From positions 3,100,001 through 3,164,000 of the forward strand of contig NZ_CP077084.1 of the NCBI RefSeq assembly GCF_014268275.3: a stretch of DNA of 64,000 nt, given 5' to 3'. The position numbers and the translations under genes are program-made. A model generated the notes under the pieces. The model was not told the DNA's origin, ran no database searches, and was given only the letters and a program-made list of their open reading frames with translations. The DNA is from Pseudomonas tritici. Its GTDB lineage: Bacteria; Pseudomonadota; Gammaproteobacteria; Pseudomonadales; Pseudomonadaceae. Shown here piece by piece: positions 33,681 through 43,310 of this stretch. How positions within the stretch are numbered: position 1 is the first letter of the stretch; every line of letters starts with the position of its first letter.

Positions 33681-34117
33681 TGGCTCAAATCCTGGGAAAA
33701 GTGCATGCCCAGGGGCAGCAGGCCCTGGCGGAAATAAAAACGCTGGGCCAGGGCCATGTGCATGCCGGTGTCCAGCACCAGCCAGCGATAGCCACGCGCG
33801 CGGGTTTCTTCGCGCACGCGATCCAGCAGGTGTTCACCCAGCCGGCGACGCTGCAATGCGGCGTCTATCACCAGGTCATCCACGTAGATAAAGCGGCCAT
33901 ACAGGGTGTTTTCGGTCAACCGGTAGCCGGCCAGCCCAATCACCTGGCCGTTTTCGCGTGCAGCCAGCAGGCGATAGCCGTTTTGCCGTTGGCGCTGGAT
34001 TTGCGCGGCAAAGGCGGTGGCGTCGGTGAGGTGCGGGCGCAGCTGTTGCATCACTGCGAAGCTGGCAATGAAATCGGCCTGGGTTTCCATCTGTACGCAT
34101 TCGACGTGTTCATTCAT
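33677..34117 (-). CDS. GNAT-family N-acetyltransferase
   Basis: 146 residues from the ATG at 34117; the frame is open further upstream but overlaps the preceding gene. The GNAT acetyl-CoA site is visible as VIDAALQRRRLGEHLLDRV, after the YVDDLVI strand. Substrate unknown. It overlaps the upstream carboxymuconolactone-decarboxylase-like gene by eight bases and the azoreductase by four, so the three are translated together. Confidence 0.88.
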   Translation of the reverse strand: MNEHVECVQMETQADFIASFAVMQQLRPHLTDATAFAAQIQRQRQNGYRLLAARENGQVIGLAGYRLTENTLYGRFIYVDDLVIDAALQRRRLGEHLLDRVREETRARGYRWLVLDTGMHMALAQRFYFRQGLLPLGMHFSQDLSQ

Positions 34118-34586
34118 GGCCTTGGTTCTCCAGGTGCGCCTTGATCGCTGCCGGCACTTTGCGGAAGCTGATCGCAACGCGGTTAAGCGCGTTCATCAAC
34201 GAAATGGCCAGGGTGAGATCGGCGACTTCCTTCTCACTGAACACCGCCGCGACCTCTGTGTAATCCGCATCCGGCACTTGGGTTTGCGCCACGGAAGTGA
34301 CCACTTCGGCCCAGGCCAGGGCGGCACGCTCACGCGGGGAAAAGAGCGGGAGCCCTTCGCGCCAAGCGGCCAGCAGCATGATTTTTTCCAGGCTCACGCC
34401 CTGTTTGAGCAAGTCGCGGGAGTGGCTGTCCAGGCAATAGGCGCAGCCATTGAGTTGCGAGACCCGCAGGTACACCAGGTCGATCAGTTCTTTCTCCAGG
34501 CCGCAGGCATGGATGTAGCTGTGCACCGCGCCCAGGGCTTTGTAGCCGACAGGGGCGGCCTGGGCGTAATCGAGGCGGTGTTTCAT
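34110..34586 (-). CDS. AhpD-like / carboxymuconolactone decarboxylase family protein
   Basis: 158 residues from the ATG at 34586 with AAGGA upstream; a TTG two codons earlier is possible. The alkylhydroperoxidase core is present, with the redox pair and His in NGCAYCLDSHSRD. Such proteins reduce peroxides via the CxxC. It is the first gene of the operon with the acetyltransferase and azoreductase and is divergent from the MocR regulator, suggesting an oxidative or electrophile stress role under that regulator (inference). Confidence 0.9.
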   Translation of the reverse strand: MKHRLDYAQAAPVGYKALGAVHSYIHACGLEKELIDLVYLRVSQLNGCAYCLDSHSRDLLKQGVSLEKIMLLAAWREGLPLFSPRERAALAWAEVVTSVAQTQVPDADYTEVAAVFSEKEVADLTLAISLMNALNRVAISFRKVPAAIKAHLENQGHE

Positions 34587-34650
34587 GGGCAATCCTTTGT
34601 TCGGTCAGGGATGCGCCATTGTCGTGGGGGTGAACGGGGGCCGACAGGGG

Positions 34651-34685
34651 CATGATTGGACAAGTGGGTTGGGACATGATCAGAC
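34651..34685. promoter_or_regulatory. Direct-repeat operator candidate between the AhpD-like and MocR genes
   Basis: CATGATTGGAC (34651) and CATGATCAGAC (34675) match at 9 of 11 positions and are 24 bases apart. MocR-type regulators characteristically bind direct repeats in the divergent promoter they share with their target. The block is 32 bases upstream of the regulator start. Confidence 0.45.
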
Positions 34686-34716
34686 TTCGGCCTGTCTTCC
34701 CGTCGAGCCACTTGTG

Positions 34717-36096
34717 ATGTCGTCACTGCCCAAATACCAGGAAATCTACCGGCGCTTTCGCCAAGCCATCGACCAGGGCCAATTGCGCCCCGGTGAGCGC
34801 GTGCCGTCGGTGCGGGCGCTGGCCCAGGAGCTCAAGGTGGCGCGCGGTACGGTGGAGACGGCGTACCAGCTATTGGTCAGCGAGGGCTTCTTTGAGGCGC
34901 GCGGGCAAGCGGGAACGGTGATCGCCGAGGCGTTGCCGCCGATGTCGGTCAAGCCAACACCGGTTGCGTTGCCAGGCACTTCAGGGCCGCGTCCGCTGCA
35001 GATGGGCCTGCCTGCTTTGGACGCGTTCCCGCGCAAGCTGTGGGCACGGTTGGTCACCCAGCAAGTGCGCCGCACTGACGCCGACAGCTTGGCGATGGGT
35101 GATGTGCGTGGCGCCCAGGCCTTGCGCGTGGCGATCGCGAGTTACCTGGCGTTGTATCGGGGCGTGGAGTGCTCGTCACAGCAGGTATTTGTGTGCGCCG
35201 GGTATGCGGGGTGCCTGACGTTGGTGTGTGACGCGCTGGCGATGGCGGGGCAACGCTGCTGGTTTGAAGACCCTGGATATTTGCATGCGCGGCAATTGCT
35301 GGAGCATCACGGTGTGGAACTGGTGCCGGTGCCGGTGGATCGCGATGGCCTGGATGTCGAGCAAGGCATGGTGCGCGAGCGCGAGGCGCGACTGGCGATT
35401 GTCACCCCGGCGCATCAGAGCCCTTTAGGTGTGGCGTTGAGCCCGGCGCGCCGGCAGGCCTTGCTGGAGTGGGCACGGGCGCAAGGCAGTTGGGTGGTAG
35501 AGGATGATTACGACAGTGAGTTTCGCTATCGCGGCCAGCCGCTGGCAGCGCTCAAGAGCCAGGATGTGGATGATCGGGTGATCTATGCCGGGAGCTTCAG
35601 CAAAATGCTGTTCCCGGGGTTGCGGTTGGGGTATCTGGTGGTGCCCGTGTCGTTGGTCGAGGTGTTTGAGCGGGGTGCCCATGCGTTGCAGCAGCGCAGC
35701 GCGCAGTTGTTGCAGCTGACGGCGGCGGATTTTCTGGAGCAGGGGCATTTCACCCGGCATCTGAAGAAAATGCGGCAGTTGTATGCGCAACGAAGGGGGT
35801 ATTTGGTGGAGGCGTTGCGGGTGCATTGCGCAGCGTTTTTGCGGGTGGATGAGCAGGCGGGCGGGATTAACTTGTTGGCGCGGTTGGTGGTGGATGTGCC
35901 GGATCGGGCTGTGGCTGAGGCGGCTGATCGTGCGGGGTTGGCAGTTCAAGCGTTGTCATCGTGGACGCTCGAGGTGGGGCGGGGGCAGGGGTTGATGATG
36001 GGATTTACCAATGTCGCGACGGCTCAGGAAGCGAAGGACTTGGCGTTGGTTCTGCGCAGCGTTCTCGCCGAATGTGCCGGCCTGAGCACGCGATAG
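34717..36096 (+). CDS. MocR-type regulator (GntR HTH fused to aminotransferase domain)
   Basis: 459 residues from the ATG at 34717. The N-terminal GntR winged helix is at about 5-72 (RPGERVPSVRALAQELKVARGTVETAYQLL). The aminotransferase-like domain (about 100-450) keeps the PLP residues: VEDDYDSEFRY and the Lys in SGSFSKMLFPGLRLG-type sequence (here AGSFSKMLFPGLRLG). It probably senses a PLP adduct or amine and regulates the divergent AhpD-like/acetyltransferase/azoreductase operon. Longer in-frame starts overlap that operon's promoter. Confidence 0.9.
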   Translation: MSSLPKYQEIYRRFRQAIDQGQLRPGERVPSVRALAQELKVARGTVETAYQLLVSEGFFEARGQAGTVIAEALPPMSVKPTPVALPGTSGPRPLQMGLPALDAFPRKLWARLVTQQVRRTDADSLAMGDVRGAQALRVAIASYLALYRGVECSSQQVFVCAGYAGCLTLVCDALAMAGQRCWFEDPGYLHARQLLEHHGVELVPVPVDRDGLDVEQGMVREREARLAIVTPAHQSPLGVALSPARRQALLEWARAQGSWVVEDDYDSEFRYRGQPLAALKSQDVDDRVIYAGSFSKMLFPGLRLGYLVVPVSLVEVFERGAHALQQRSAQLLQLTAADFLEQGHFTRHLKKMRQLYAQRRGYLVEALRVHCAAFLRVDEQAGGINLLARLVVDVPDRAVAEAADRAGLAVQALSSWTLEVGRGQGLMMGFTNVATAQEAKDLALVLRSVLAECAGLSTR

Positions 36097-36218
36097 AACA
36101 TGGGGTTTTTCAGGTCCGTTCTGTGACCGACAGGTTCTGTAATAAAAACGCCATTGCGCTGGGGATTAAATCCGCAACGGGCTATTTTGGTGCATCTCAA
36201 TAACCAGAGTAGCCATGG

Positions 36219-37943
36219 ATGAAATACCAACCCTTCAGCCGTACCTTGATTGCCACCGCCCTGGTGTTGACGGTCAGTGGTGTGCAAGCCGCGTCCCAGG
36301 CCCCGGTGGCCGGTGAAAATGGCATGGTGGTAACGGCCCAGCATCTGGCAACTCATGTGGGCGTGGATGTGCTCAAGGCCGGCGGCAACGCGGTCGATGC
36401 GGCCGTCGCCGTGGGCTATGCGCTGGCCGTGGTATACCCGGCGGCGGGCAACCTGGGCGGTGGCGGTTTCATGACCGTGCAACTGGCTGACGGGCGCAAG
36501 ACCTTCCTCGATTTTCGCGAAAAAGCGCCGCTGGCGGCCACCGCCAATATGTACCTGGACAAAGATGGCAACGTCGTCGAAGGCCTCAGCGCCAAGGGCC
36601 ATCTGGCTGTCGGCGTACCCGGCACCGTCTCGGGCATGGAGCTGGCCCTGAGCAAATACGGCACCCTCAAGCGTGCCCAGGTCATCGCCCCGGCGATAAA
36701 GCTGGCGGAAAACGGCTTCGCCCTGGAGCAGGGTGATATCGACCTGCTGCATACCGCTACCGGCGAGTTTGAAAAAGACAAGGACATGCGCGGAATCTTC
36801 CTGCATAACGGCCAACCGCTGCAGGTGGGCCAGAAACTGGTGCAGAAAGACCTGGCCAAGACCCTCAAGGAAATCTCGGCCAAGGGCAGTGACGGTTTCT
36901 ATAAAGGTTGGGTTGCCAAGGCCCTGGTGGATTCCAGCCAGGCTGGCAAAGGCATCATCACCCAGGCAGATCTCGACAAATATAAAACCCGCGAGCTGGC
37001 GCCCATCGAGTGCGACTACCGTGGCTACCACGTCGTTTCGGCACCGCCGCCGAGCTCCGGTGGCGTGGTGATCTGCCAGATCATGAACATCCTCGAAGGC
37101 TTCCCGATGGCCGACCTGGGCTATCACTCGGCCCAAGGCCTGCATTACCAGATCGAAGCGATGCGCCACGCCTATGTGGACCGTAACAGCTACCTCGGTG
37201 ACCCGGATTTCGTAAAGAACCCGATCGAGCACCTGCTGGACAAAAACTACGCGACGAAACTGCGTGACGCGATTGATCCGCAGAAGGCCGGTGATTCCCA
37301 GGCGATCAAGCCGGGTGTATCGCCCCATGAAGGCAATAACACCACCCACTATTCCATCGTCGACAAGTGGGGTAACGCGGTGTCGGTCACCTACACCCTC
37401 AACGACTGGTTCGGTGCGGGCGTGATGGCGAGCAAGACCGGGGTGATCCTCAACGATGAAATGGACGACTTCACCGTCAAGGTCGGCGTGCCGAACATGT
37501 ACGGGCTGGTCCAGGGTGAAGCCAACGCCATTGCACCGGGCAAGGCGCCGCTGTCGTCGATGAGCCCGACCATCGTGACCAAGGATGGCAAGGCGGTGAT
37601 GGTAGTGGGTACGCCAGGTGGCAGCCGCATCATTACCGCGACCTTGCTGACCATCCTGAATGTGATCGACTACAAGATGAACATCCAGGAAGCCGTGGAC
37701 GCGCCGCGTTTCCACCAGCAGTGGATGCCTGAGACGACTAACCTGGAGACCTTCGCGGTCAGCCCGGACACCCAGAAGATCCTTGAAAGCTGGGGCCACA
37801 AGTTTGCAGGTCCCCAGGACGCCAACCACTTGGCGGCGATCCTCGTGGGCGCACCTTCCCTGGGTGGCAAGCCGGTGGGGAATAACCGCTTCTATGGGGC
37901 GAATGACCCGCGTCGCAACACCGGGCTTTCCCTCGGCTACTGA
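36219..37943 (+). CDS. ggt: Gamma-glutamyltransferase
   Basis: 574 residues with a signal peptide ending near VQAAS. The proenzyme cleaves itself before the Thr in NNTTHYSIVD (about residue 380), whose hydroxyl becomes the nucleophile. The glycine-rich AAGNLGGGGFM and PLSSMSPTIV motifs are typical. It transfers or hydrolyses the gamma-glutamyl group of glutathione and relatives in the periplasm. It is a single gene followed by a REP. Confidence 0.95.
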   Translation: MKYQPFSRTLIATALVLTVSGVQAASQAPVAGENGMVVTAQHLATHVGVDVLKAGGNAVDAAVAVGYALAVVYPAAGNLGGGGFMTVQLADGRKTFLDFREKAPLAATANMYLDKDGNVVEGLSAKGHLAVGVPGTVSGMELALSKYGTLKRAQVIAPAIKLAENGFALEQGDIDLLHTATGEFEKDKDMRGIFLHNGQPLQVGQKLVQKDLAKTLKEISAKGSDGFYKGWVAKALVDSSQAGKGIITQADLDKYKTRELAPIECDYRGYHVVSAPPPSSGGVVICQIMNILEGFPMADLGYHSAQGLHYQIEAMRHAYVDRNSYLGDPDFVKNPIEHLLDKNYATKLRDAIDPQKAGDSQAIKPGVSPHEGNNTTHYSIVDKWGNAVSVTYTLNDWFGAGVMASKTGVILNDEMDDFTVKVGVPNMYGLVQGEANAIAPGKAPLSSMSPTIVTKDGKAVMVVGTPGGSRIITATLLTILNVIDYKMNIQEAVDAPRFHQQWMPETTNLETFAVSPDTQKILESWGHKFAGPQDANHLAAILVGAPSLGGKPVGNNRFYGANDPRRNTGLSLGY

Positions 37944-37961
37944 GGCCTGACGCAATCCACA

Positions 37962-38048
37962 TGTGGGAGTTGGCTTGCCTGCGATGCAGGCGATTCGGTA
38001 GATCAGGCTGACCCGGTTGATGCTATCGCAGGCAAGCCAGCTCCCACA
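37962..38048. repeat. REPIN (family A variant)
   Basis: Arms tgtgggagttggcttgcctg and caggcaagccagctcccaca. This variant has GGCTTGCCTGCGAT in place of GGCTTGCTCGCGAA. It therefore lacks the exact GCCCGCTCCCACA read by the IS110 element's predicted RNA. Confidence 0.82.
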
Positions 38049-38122
38049 CTTGGAGCCATGCTGGACGGAACATCTGCACACCTTCCAGGCTCTACCCCAA
38101 GAGCCCTGGAAGGACCCGCTCC

Positions 38123-38917
38123 ATGAAAGCGCTGAAAATCGCAACCTTCAACATCAACGGTATTCGTGCCCGGCTGCCTAACCTGCTGCAATGGCTGGAA
38201 CGGGACCAACCGGACATCGTCTGCCTGCAGGAACTCAAGGCGCCTGAAAGCCTGTTCCCCTACGCCGAATTTGAAGCGGCCGGTTACGGTGCGATCTGCC
38301 TGGGGCAGGCGTCCTGGAACGGGGTGGCGATTTTGGCGCGGGACGCTCAGCCATTGGAGAGCCGGCGCGGTTTGCCCGGCGATGACAGTGACACGCAAAG
38401 CCGCTATATCGAAGCCGCCGTGCATGGCGTATTGGTCGGCTGCCTGTATTTACCCAATGGCAACCCGCAACCCGGGCCGAAATTCGACTACAAGCTGGCG
38501 TGGTTCGAGCGGCTGATCGACTACGCAGCGGCGCTGCAAGCCAGTGAACATCCGGTGCTGCTGGCTGGGGATTTCAATGTGGTGCCCACGGACCTGGACA
38601 TCTACAACCCGCGCTCCTGGCTCAAGGACGCGCTGCTGCAACCGCAAAGCCGTGACGCTTACCAACGCCTGCTGGAACAAGGCTGGACCGATGCGCTACG
38701 CCATTTGTATCCCGATGAGCGGGTCTACACCTACTGGGATTACTTCCGCCAGCACTGGCAGAAAAATGCTGGCCTGCGCATCGATCATGTGCTGCTCAAC
38801 CCCGCGCTTACACCCTATCTGAAGGGCGCGGGCGTCGATGCGTGGGTGCGCAACGAACCTCACGCCAGCGACCATGCGCCGACGTGGATCCAACTGGGTA
38901 CACGCAAAAAGCGCTGA
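38123..38917 (+). CDS. xthA: Exodeoxyribonuclease III
   Basis: 264 residues. EEP-nuclease motifs are in order: TFNINGIRAR, the metal-binding Glu in CLQELK, GDFNVVPTDLDIYNP, the LRIDHVLL strand and a C-terminal SDHAP. It acts as AP endonuclease and 3' exonuclease in base-excision repair. The start is preceded by GGAAGGA. It is convergent with the riboside kinase gene, 9 bases apart. Confidence 0.94.
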   Translation: MKALKIATFNINGIRARLPNLLQWLERDQPDIVCLQELKAPESLFPYAEFEAAGYGAICLGQASWNGVAILARDAQPLESRRGLPGDDSDTQSRYIEAAVHGVLVGCLYLPNGNPQPGPKFDYKLAWFERLIDYAAALQASEHPVLLAGDFNVVPTDLDIYNPRSWLKDALLQPQSRDAYQRLLEQGWTDALRHLYPDERVYTYWDYFRQHWQKNAGLRIDHVLLNPALTPYLKGAGVDAWVRNEPHASDHAPTWIQLGTRKKR

Positions 38918-38926
38918 TATCGCGGA

Positions 38927-39454
38927 TCAGTTCGAGGCCAGCAAGTGCGCGACGGCGTCGAATGCCTTTTTGCGGCGTTGCTCCCAGTCGCCACCCACGA
39001 CCACCACCGGTTGCCGGTGCTGGTGCATCCAATCCAGGCTGGCTTGGTAAAACGCTTGGCGATCCGCCAGTTCCGGTTGGCAGCGTTGGCCGTCGGCGGT
39101 CCATTCCACATCATCCGGCGAGAGCAGCAGGTGCAGGTCGTAATGCCGCGCCAGCAGTTCGCTGTCCAGCCACGCCGGGTAGTCGCCGAACAGGGTCTGG
39201 CTCCAGAGTCTGTTGGTCAGCAAATGCGTGTCGAGGATCAACAACTCGGGCTGTTTGGCGCGGGCGGTATCCTCCCAGGCCAGTTGGCCGCGGGCGATGG
39301 CCGGGATATCGGCCAGGGTGGTGTCACGTTGATGGTGATCGATGAAGTGGCGCACATATTCCCCGACCATCAGCCCGCCGAAGTGCGCTTGCAATTCAGC
39401 CGCCAGCCAGCTCTTGCCGCTGGATTCGGGACCCGCCAGTACCACCACTTTCAT
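38927..39454 (-). CDS. NadR-type nicotinamide riboside kinase
   Basis: 175 residues from the ATG at 39454, which overlaps the PnuC stop by four bases. The P-loop is AGPESSGKSWLAAEL at residue 7, and a Walker-B-like LILDTHLLTN follows. It corresponds to the kinase domain of NadR without the adenylyltransferase or DNA-binding parts. With PnuC it converts imported nicotinamide riboside into NMN, which traps it and supplies NAD. Confidence 0.88.
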   Translation of the reverse strand: MKVVVLAGPESSGKSWLAAELQAHFGGLMVGEYVRHFIDHHQRDTTLADIPAIARGQLAWEDTARAKQPELLILDTHLLTNRLWSQTLFGDYPAWLDSELLARHYDLHLLLSPDDVEWTADGQRCQPELADRQAFYQASLDWMHQHRQPVVVVGGDWEQRRKKAFDAVAHLLASN

Positions 39455-40014
39455 GCGTGCAACGCCGGGTCGGCGCGCCATTCACGCCAGCCTTGCACGG
39501 CGATCACGGTGAACAGCGCGTACAGCGCGGCGGTGAGGTAGAGGCCTTTGTAGAGGAACAGCCCGACAAAGATCACGTCCACGACAATCCACAACGCCCA
39601 GCACTGCACACGTTTCTGCGCCATCCACATTTGCGCCACCAGGCTGAAACCGGTGAGCGCGGCGTCGAGCCAGGGTTGGGCGGCGTCAGTCCAATGGGCC
39701 ATGGCGGCGCCGAGCAGCAGGCTGCCGACGGCGCCCACCGTGAGGCTGGCCATGATTGCCGGCACACCCAGGCTGGTGACCTGGCGCCCTTGCTTGACCT
39801 GGCCGGCGCGGGTCCACTGCCACCAGCCGTAGACTTGCAGGGCGGCGTAAACCACCTGCAGCAGCATGTCGGAATAGAGTTTCACGTCGTAGAACACCCA
39901 GGTGTAGAGCAGCACCATGACCAGCCCGATCGGCCAGCACCAAGGGTTTTGCTTGACCGTCAGCCACACAGCGATCACCCCCAGGGCAGCGGCGAACAGT
40001 TCAAGCCCGGACAT
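39451..40014 (-). CDS. pnuC: Nicotinamide riboside transporter PnuC
   Basis: 187 residues from the ATG at 40014 with AAGGAA upstream. It has about seven membrane helices and the PnuC repeats (VYGWWQWTRAG and WIVVDVIFVGLFLYKGLYL). Facilitated import of nicotinamide riboside is driven by phosphorylation by the coupled kinase. I see no riboswitch in the short leader; a REP lies directly upstream. Confidence 0.92.
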   Translation of the reverse strand: MSGLELFAAALGVIAVWLTVKQNPWCWPIGLVMVLLYTWVFYDVKLYSDMLLQVVYAALQVYGWWQWTRAGQVKQGRQVTSLGVPAIMASLTVGAVGSLLLGAAMAHWTDAAQPWLDAALTGFSLVAQMWMAQKRVQCWALWIVVDVIFVGLFLYKGLYLTAALYALFTVIAVQGWREWRADPALHA

Positions 40015-40082
40015 GGTGGTTCCTTGGGAGAGTGGGAGAGGGCGGGGATTGTAACGAAAGAAGATTGGCGTAGGAATTGGCT

Positions 40083-40215
40083 TGTAGTGAGCGGGCTTGC
40101 CCCGCGCTGGGCTGCGCAGCAGCCCCAATAAGAACACCGCATTCTGTCAGACAGAGCGCGGCGACTGGTTTGGGGCTGCTGCGCAGCCCAGCGCGGGGCA
40201 AGCCCGCTCACTACA
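40083..40215. repeat. REPIN (family B), near-perfect long palindrome
   Basis: The outer arms (gtagtgagcgggcttgcccc and its complement, continuing through gcgctgggctgcgcagcagc) pair over about 45 bases. The centre holds ctgtcagacag, which is also found in the centre of the copy at 48309. It separates the convergent ends of the chemoreceptor transcript and the pnuC promoter. Confidence 0.88.
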
Positions 40216-40218
40216 GGA

Positions 40219-41853
40219 CTAGACTTTGAACTGGCGCAAGAGGCCGTCGAGCTGGTCGCTCAGGCCGCGCAAATGCACACTCGCCACGCTCGACTGTTCC
40301 GCCGCCAACGCCGTGCTGTGGGACAAACCGGCGGCCTGGGTGACGTTCTGGTTGATGTCTTCCACCACATGCGCCTGCTGCAGCGTGGCGCTGGCAATCG
40401 ACGCGTTCAGGCCGTTGAGGTTGTGCAGGGCCTGGCCGATGGCGGTCAGGCTGGCGCCGGCCTGGCCGGCTTGCTCGATGGTCAGTTGCGACGCGCTGTG
40501 GCTGTCGCTGATCACTTTGACCGCCGCTTCGGAGTGGCCTTGCAGGCGCTCGATCATGCCCTGGATCTCAGCCGTGGATTTTTGCGTGCGCTGAGCCAGC
40601 AGGCGCACTTCATCGGCCACCACCGCAAAGCCGCGGCCTTGCTCGCCGGCGCGTGCCGCTTCAATCGCCGCGTTCAAGGCCAGCAGGTTGGTCTGGTCGG
40701 CGATGGAACGGATGACCTCGAGCACACTGCCGATCTGGGTACTTTCAGCGGACAGGGTACGAATCACCTCCACGGCCTGGCTGATGGTGTTGGACAGTTG
40801 GTCGATCTGTTGCAGGCTGCCGTCGATATTGACCTGGCCTTGTTGCGCCTGAGCCTGTGCGTCGCGCATTTCGCTGGCGGCGTGCTCGGCGTTCTTGGCC
40901 ACATCCTGCACGCCGTAGGTGACTTCATTGATGGCGGTGGCCACCAGTTCCATCTGCTGGGACTGTTGCTGGCTGCGGTCATGGGCCTGGGTCGCATTGT
41001 TGCCCAGTTCCAGTGAGGATTGGCCCAAGGCATTGGCGCACACCTGCAGCTGGCTCACCACCTGGCGCAGCTTGGCGGTGAAGCTGTTGAAGTGATGGGC
41101 CAATTGGGTGACTTCGTCCCGGCCGTGGGTGTCGAGGCTGCGGGTCAGGTCGCTTTCGCCGCTGGCAATGTTGCCCATGGCGTTCACCGCGTCCTGCAAC
41201 GGTCGGACGATGCTGCGCGCGATGAGCGACACCAGAACGGCCATCATCAGCGCGATACCCAGGCCGATAAACGAGGCTTTCCAGACCTGGGCGCTGAACT
41301 CGGCCTGCACATCATCCACGTACACACCGGAACCGATAATCCAGCCCCACGGCTGGAACAGTTGGATATACGAGGTTTTTGCGACTGGCGCGTCGGCACC
41401 AGGCTTCGGCCAGCGATAGTTGACGATGCCGGCGCCCTTGGCCTTGGCGAGGATCACGAACTCGTTGAACACGGCAAACCCGTCAGGGTCACGAATGGCC
41501 GAAAGGTTCTGGCCATCGAGCTTGGGGTTGGCCGGGTGCATGATCATCACCGGCGTGAGGTCGTTGATCCAGAAATAGTCGTCATCGTCGTAGCGTAAGC
41601 CACGCACCACGCTCAGGGCCTGTTTCTGCGCGGCTTCGCGGGTCATCACGCCAGTCGTCTCGAGGCTGTGATAAAACGTCAGGATCCCGCTGGCGGCCTG
41701 GACCACGTGTTGGGTCTGTAGGCGCTTGGCCTGGTACAAGTCGTCATGGATCTGCTTGAGCATCAGCAAACCCAGGGCCAACAGCATCAGCACGGCGACT
41801 ATCAGGATCAGCCAGAGGCGCCGGCTGATCGACATATTGCGCAAACTGTTCAT
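40219..41853 (-). CDS. Methyl-accepting chemotaxis protein with sCache domain
   Basis: 544 residues. TM1 is at about 12-32, the periplasmic single Cache domain at about 40-185 ([37 protein letters not shown]), and TM2 at about 190-210. A HAMP domain follows ([18 protein letters not shown]), then the coiled-coil signalling domain with hairpin tip [20 protein letters not shown]. No C-terminal CheR-binding pentapeptide is present (ends LLRQFKV). Ligands for this Cache type are often small carboxylates; the one here is unknown. Confidence 0.93.
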   Translation of the reverse strand: MNSLRNMSISRRLWLILIVAVLMLLALGLLMLKQIHDDLYQAKRLQTQHVVQAASGILTFYHSLETTGVMTREAAQKQALSVVRGLRYDDDDYFWINDLTPVMIMHPANPKLDGQNLSAIRDPDGFAVFNEFVILAKAKGAGIVNYRWPKPGADAPVAKTSYIQLFQPWGWIIGSGVYVDDVQAEFSAQVWKASFIGLGIALMMAVLVSLIARSIVRPLQDAVNAMGNIASGESDLTRSLDTHGRDEVTQLAHHFNSFTAKLRQVVSQLQVCANALGQSSLELGNNATQAHDRSQQQSQQMELVATAINEVTYGVQDVAKNAEHAASEMRDAQAQAQQGQVNIDGSLQQIDQLSNTISQAVEVIRTLSAESTQIGSVLEVIRSIADQTNLLALNAAIEAARAGEQGRGFAVVADEVRLLAQRTQKSTAEIQGMIERLQGHSEAAVKVISDSHSASQLTIEQAGQAGASLTAIGQALHNLNGLNASIASATLQQAHVVEDINQNVTQAAGLSHSTALAAEQSSVASVHLRGLSDQLDGLLRQFKV

Positions 41854-42072
41854 CGTCCTGTCACTCCGGGCTTTTTATAATTGTGGGCGTTGCATCGACT
41901 TTTCCGCCTTGTCTGATAGGCTTTCGGCCTGTATTCGGAAAACCTGAGTACTGTCTGATTTTTCACAGGATTTTTGCGGGTTGGGGGTAAAACCCAGCAT
42001 CGTGTCTTGTCGTCAGTGAACCATTAAAAAGATCAACGAGGCTTGCCATAGAGCAAGACCTTTGGGGGAAGC

Positions 42073-42903
42073 ATGGATTTTTGGACCGCCATACAGGCAT
42101 TGATTCTTGGCGTTGTGGAGGGGCTTACCGAGTTCCTGCCGATTTCCAGCACTGGCCACCAGATCATCGTCGCCGACTTGCTCGACTTTACCGGCGACCG
42201 TTTCAACGCGTTCAACATCATCATTCAGCTGGGCGCCATCCTGGCCGTGGTGTGGGAATTCCGTGGCAAGATTTTCGAAGTGGTCAGCGGCCTGCCGACC
42301 CAGCGCAAGGCCCAGCGGTTCACCGTCAACCTGCTGATTGCGTTCTTCCCGGCCGTGGTGTTGGGGGTGATTTTCGCCGACCTGATTCATCATTACCTGT
42401 TCAACCCGGTCACCGTAGCCACGGCGCTGGTGGTGGGCGGCGTCATCATGCTGTGGGCCGAGCGCCGCGAGCACGAAGTACACGCCGAGACCGTCGATGA
42501 CATCACCTGGAAAGACGCGCTCAAGGTCGGCCTGGCGCAGTGCCTGGCGATGATTCCGGGCACGTCGCGGTCCGGCTCGACCATTATCGGCGGCCTGTTG
42601 TTCGGCCTGTCGCGCAAGACCGCCACCGAGTTCTCGTTCTTCCTGGCGATGCCGACCATGGTGGGTGCGGCGGTGTATTCGGGCTACAAGTACCGTGACC
42701 TGTTCCAGCCTGCGGACTTGCCGGTGTTCGCCATCGGCTTTGTGACCTCGTTCATCTTCGCGATGATTGCGGTCAAGGGCTTGCTCAAATTCATCGCCAG
42801 CCACAGCTATGCAGCGTTTGCCTGGTACCGCATTGCGTTTGGCTTGCTGATCCTGGCGACCTGGCAATTCGGCTGGATCGACTGGGCTGCGGCCAAGGCA
42901 TGA
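42073..42903 (+). CDS. uppP: Undecaprenyl-diphosphatase UppP (BacA)
   Basis: 276 residues, GGGGGAA before the ATG. The two active-site blocks are clear: [15 protein letters not shown] near residue 17 and [10 protein letters not shown] near 160. It is a polytopic inner-membrane enzyme that removes a phosphate from undecaprenyl diphosphate to recycle the lipid carrier for peptidoglycan and O-antigen. The next gene overlaps its stop by four bases (ATGA). Confidence 0.96.
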   Translation: MDFWTAIQALILGVVEGLTEFLPISSTGHQIIVADLLDFTGDRFNAFNIIIQLGAILAVVWEFRGKIFEVVSGLPTQRKAQRFTVNLLIAFFPAVVLGVIFADLIHHYLFNPVTVATALVVGGVIMLWAERREHEVHAETVDDITWKDALKVGLAQCLAMIPGTSRSGSTIIGGLLFGLSRKTATEFSFFLAMPTMVGAAVYSGYKYRDLFQPADLPVFAIGFVTSFIFAMIAVKGLLKFIASHSYAAFAWYRIAFGLLILATWQFGWIDWAAAKA

Positions 42904-43283
42904 TGATTCAGCATCCACGCTTGAAGGCAGCGCTCTTCGTGCTGCTGTGCGCGGCGCCGCTGTTGGGTTCGGTATTGGTGTGGCAGCGCGGCGAGACCGT
43001 GATCCCGCTGGCGGCGTATGGCGTGGTCAGCGTGATTGCGTTTTTCCTGTATTGGAGCGACAAGCGCAAGGCGCGCACTGACAGTTGGCGTACGCCGGAG
43101 AATATCCTGCATGCCGTGGAACTGGCGGGCGGTTGGCCGGGGGCGTTGATTGCCCAGCAGGTGTTCCGGCACAAGACGCGCAAGGTGTCTTATCAGGTGC
43201 TGTTTTGGGTGATTGTGTTGCTGCACGAGGTGTTTTGGCTGGATCAGCTGTTTTTGGGTGGGACACTGGTTTCGGTGCTTTAG
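42900..43283 (+). CDS. DUF1294 small membrane protein
   Basis: 127 residues with three to four hydrophobic helices and the DUF1294 features [18 protein letters not shown] and [18 protein letters not shown]. Function unknown. The ATGATG start overlaps the UppP stop, so the two are coupled. Methionine 2 at 42903 is an equally possible start. Confidence 0.88.
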   Translation: MMIQHPRLKAALFVLLCAAPLLGSVLVWQRGETVIPLAAYGVVSVIAFFLYWSDKRKARTDSWRTPENILHAVELAGGWPGALIAQQVFRHKTRKVSYQVLFWVIVLLHEVFWLDQLFLGGTLVSVL

Positions 43284-43310
43284 GCTTGGGTATCTGGTAC
43301 TACGCCAGAC

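Noticed and set aside
36024..38144. 706-residue open frame on the minus strand opposite ggt
   Set aside because: Antisense to an obvious gamma-glutamyltransferase; GC-rich codon structure keeps the opposite frame open.
39975..40211. Short frames across the family-B REPIN
   Set aside because: They translate the palindrome itself and recur at other REPs; not genes.
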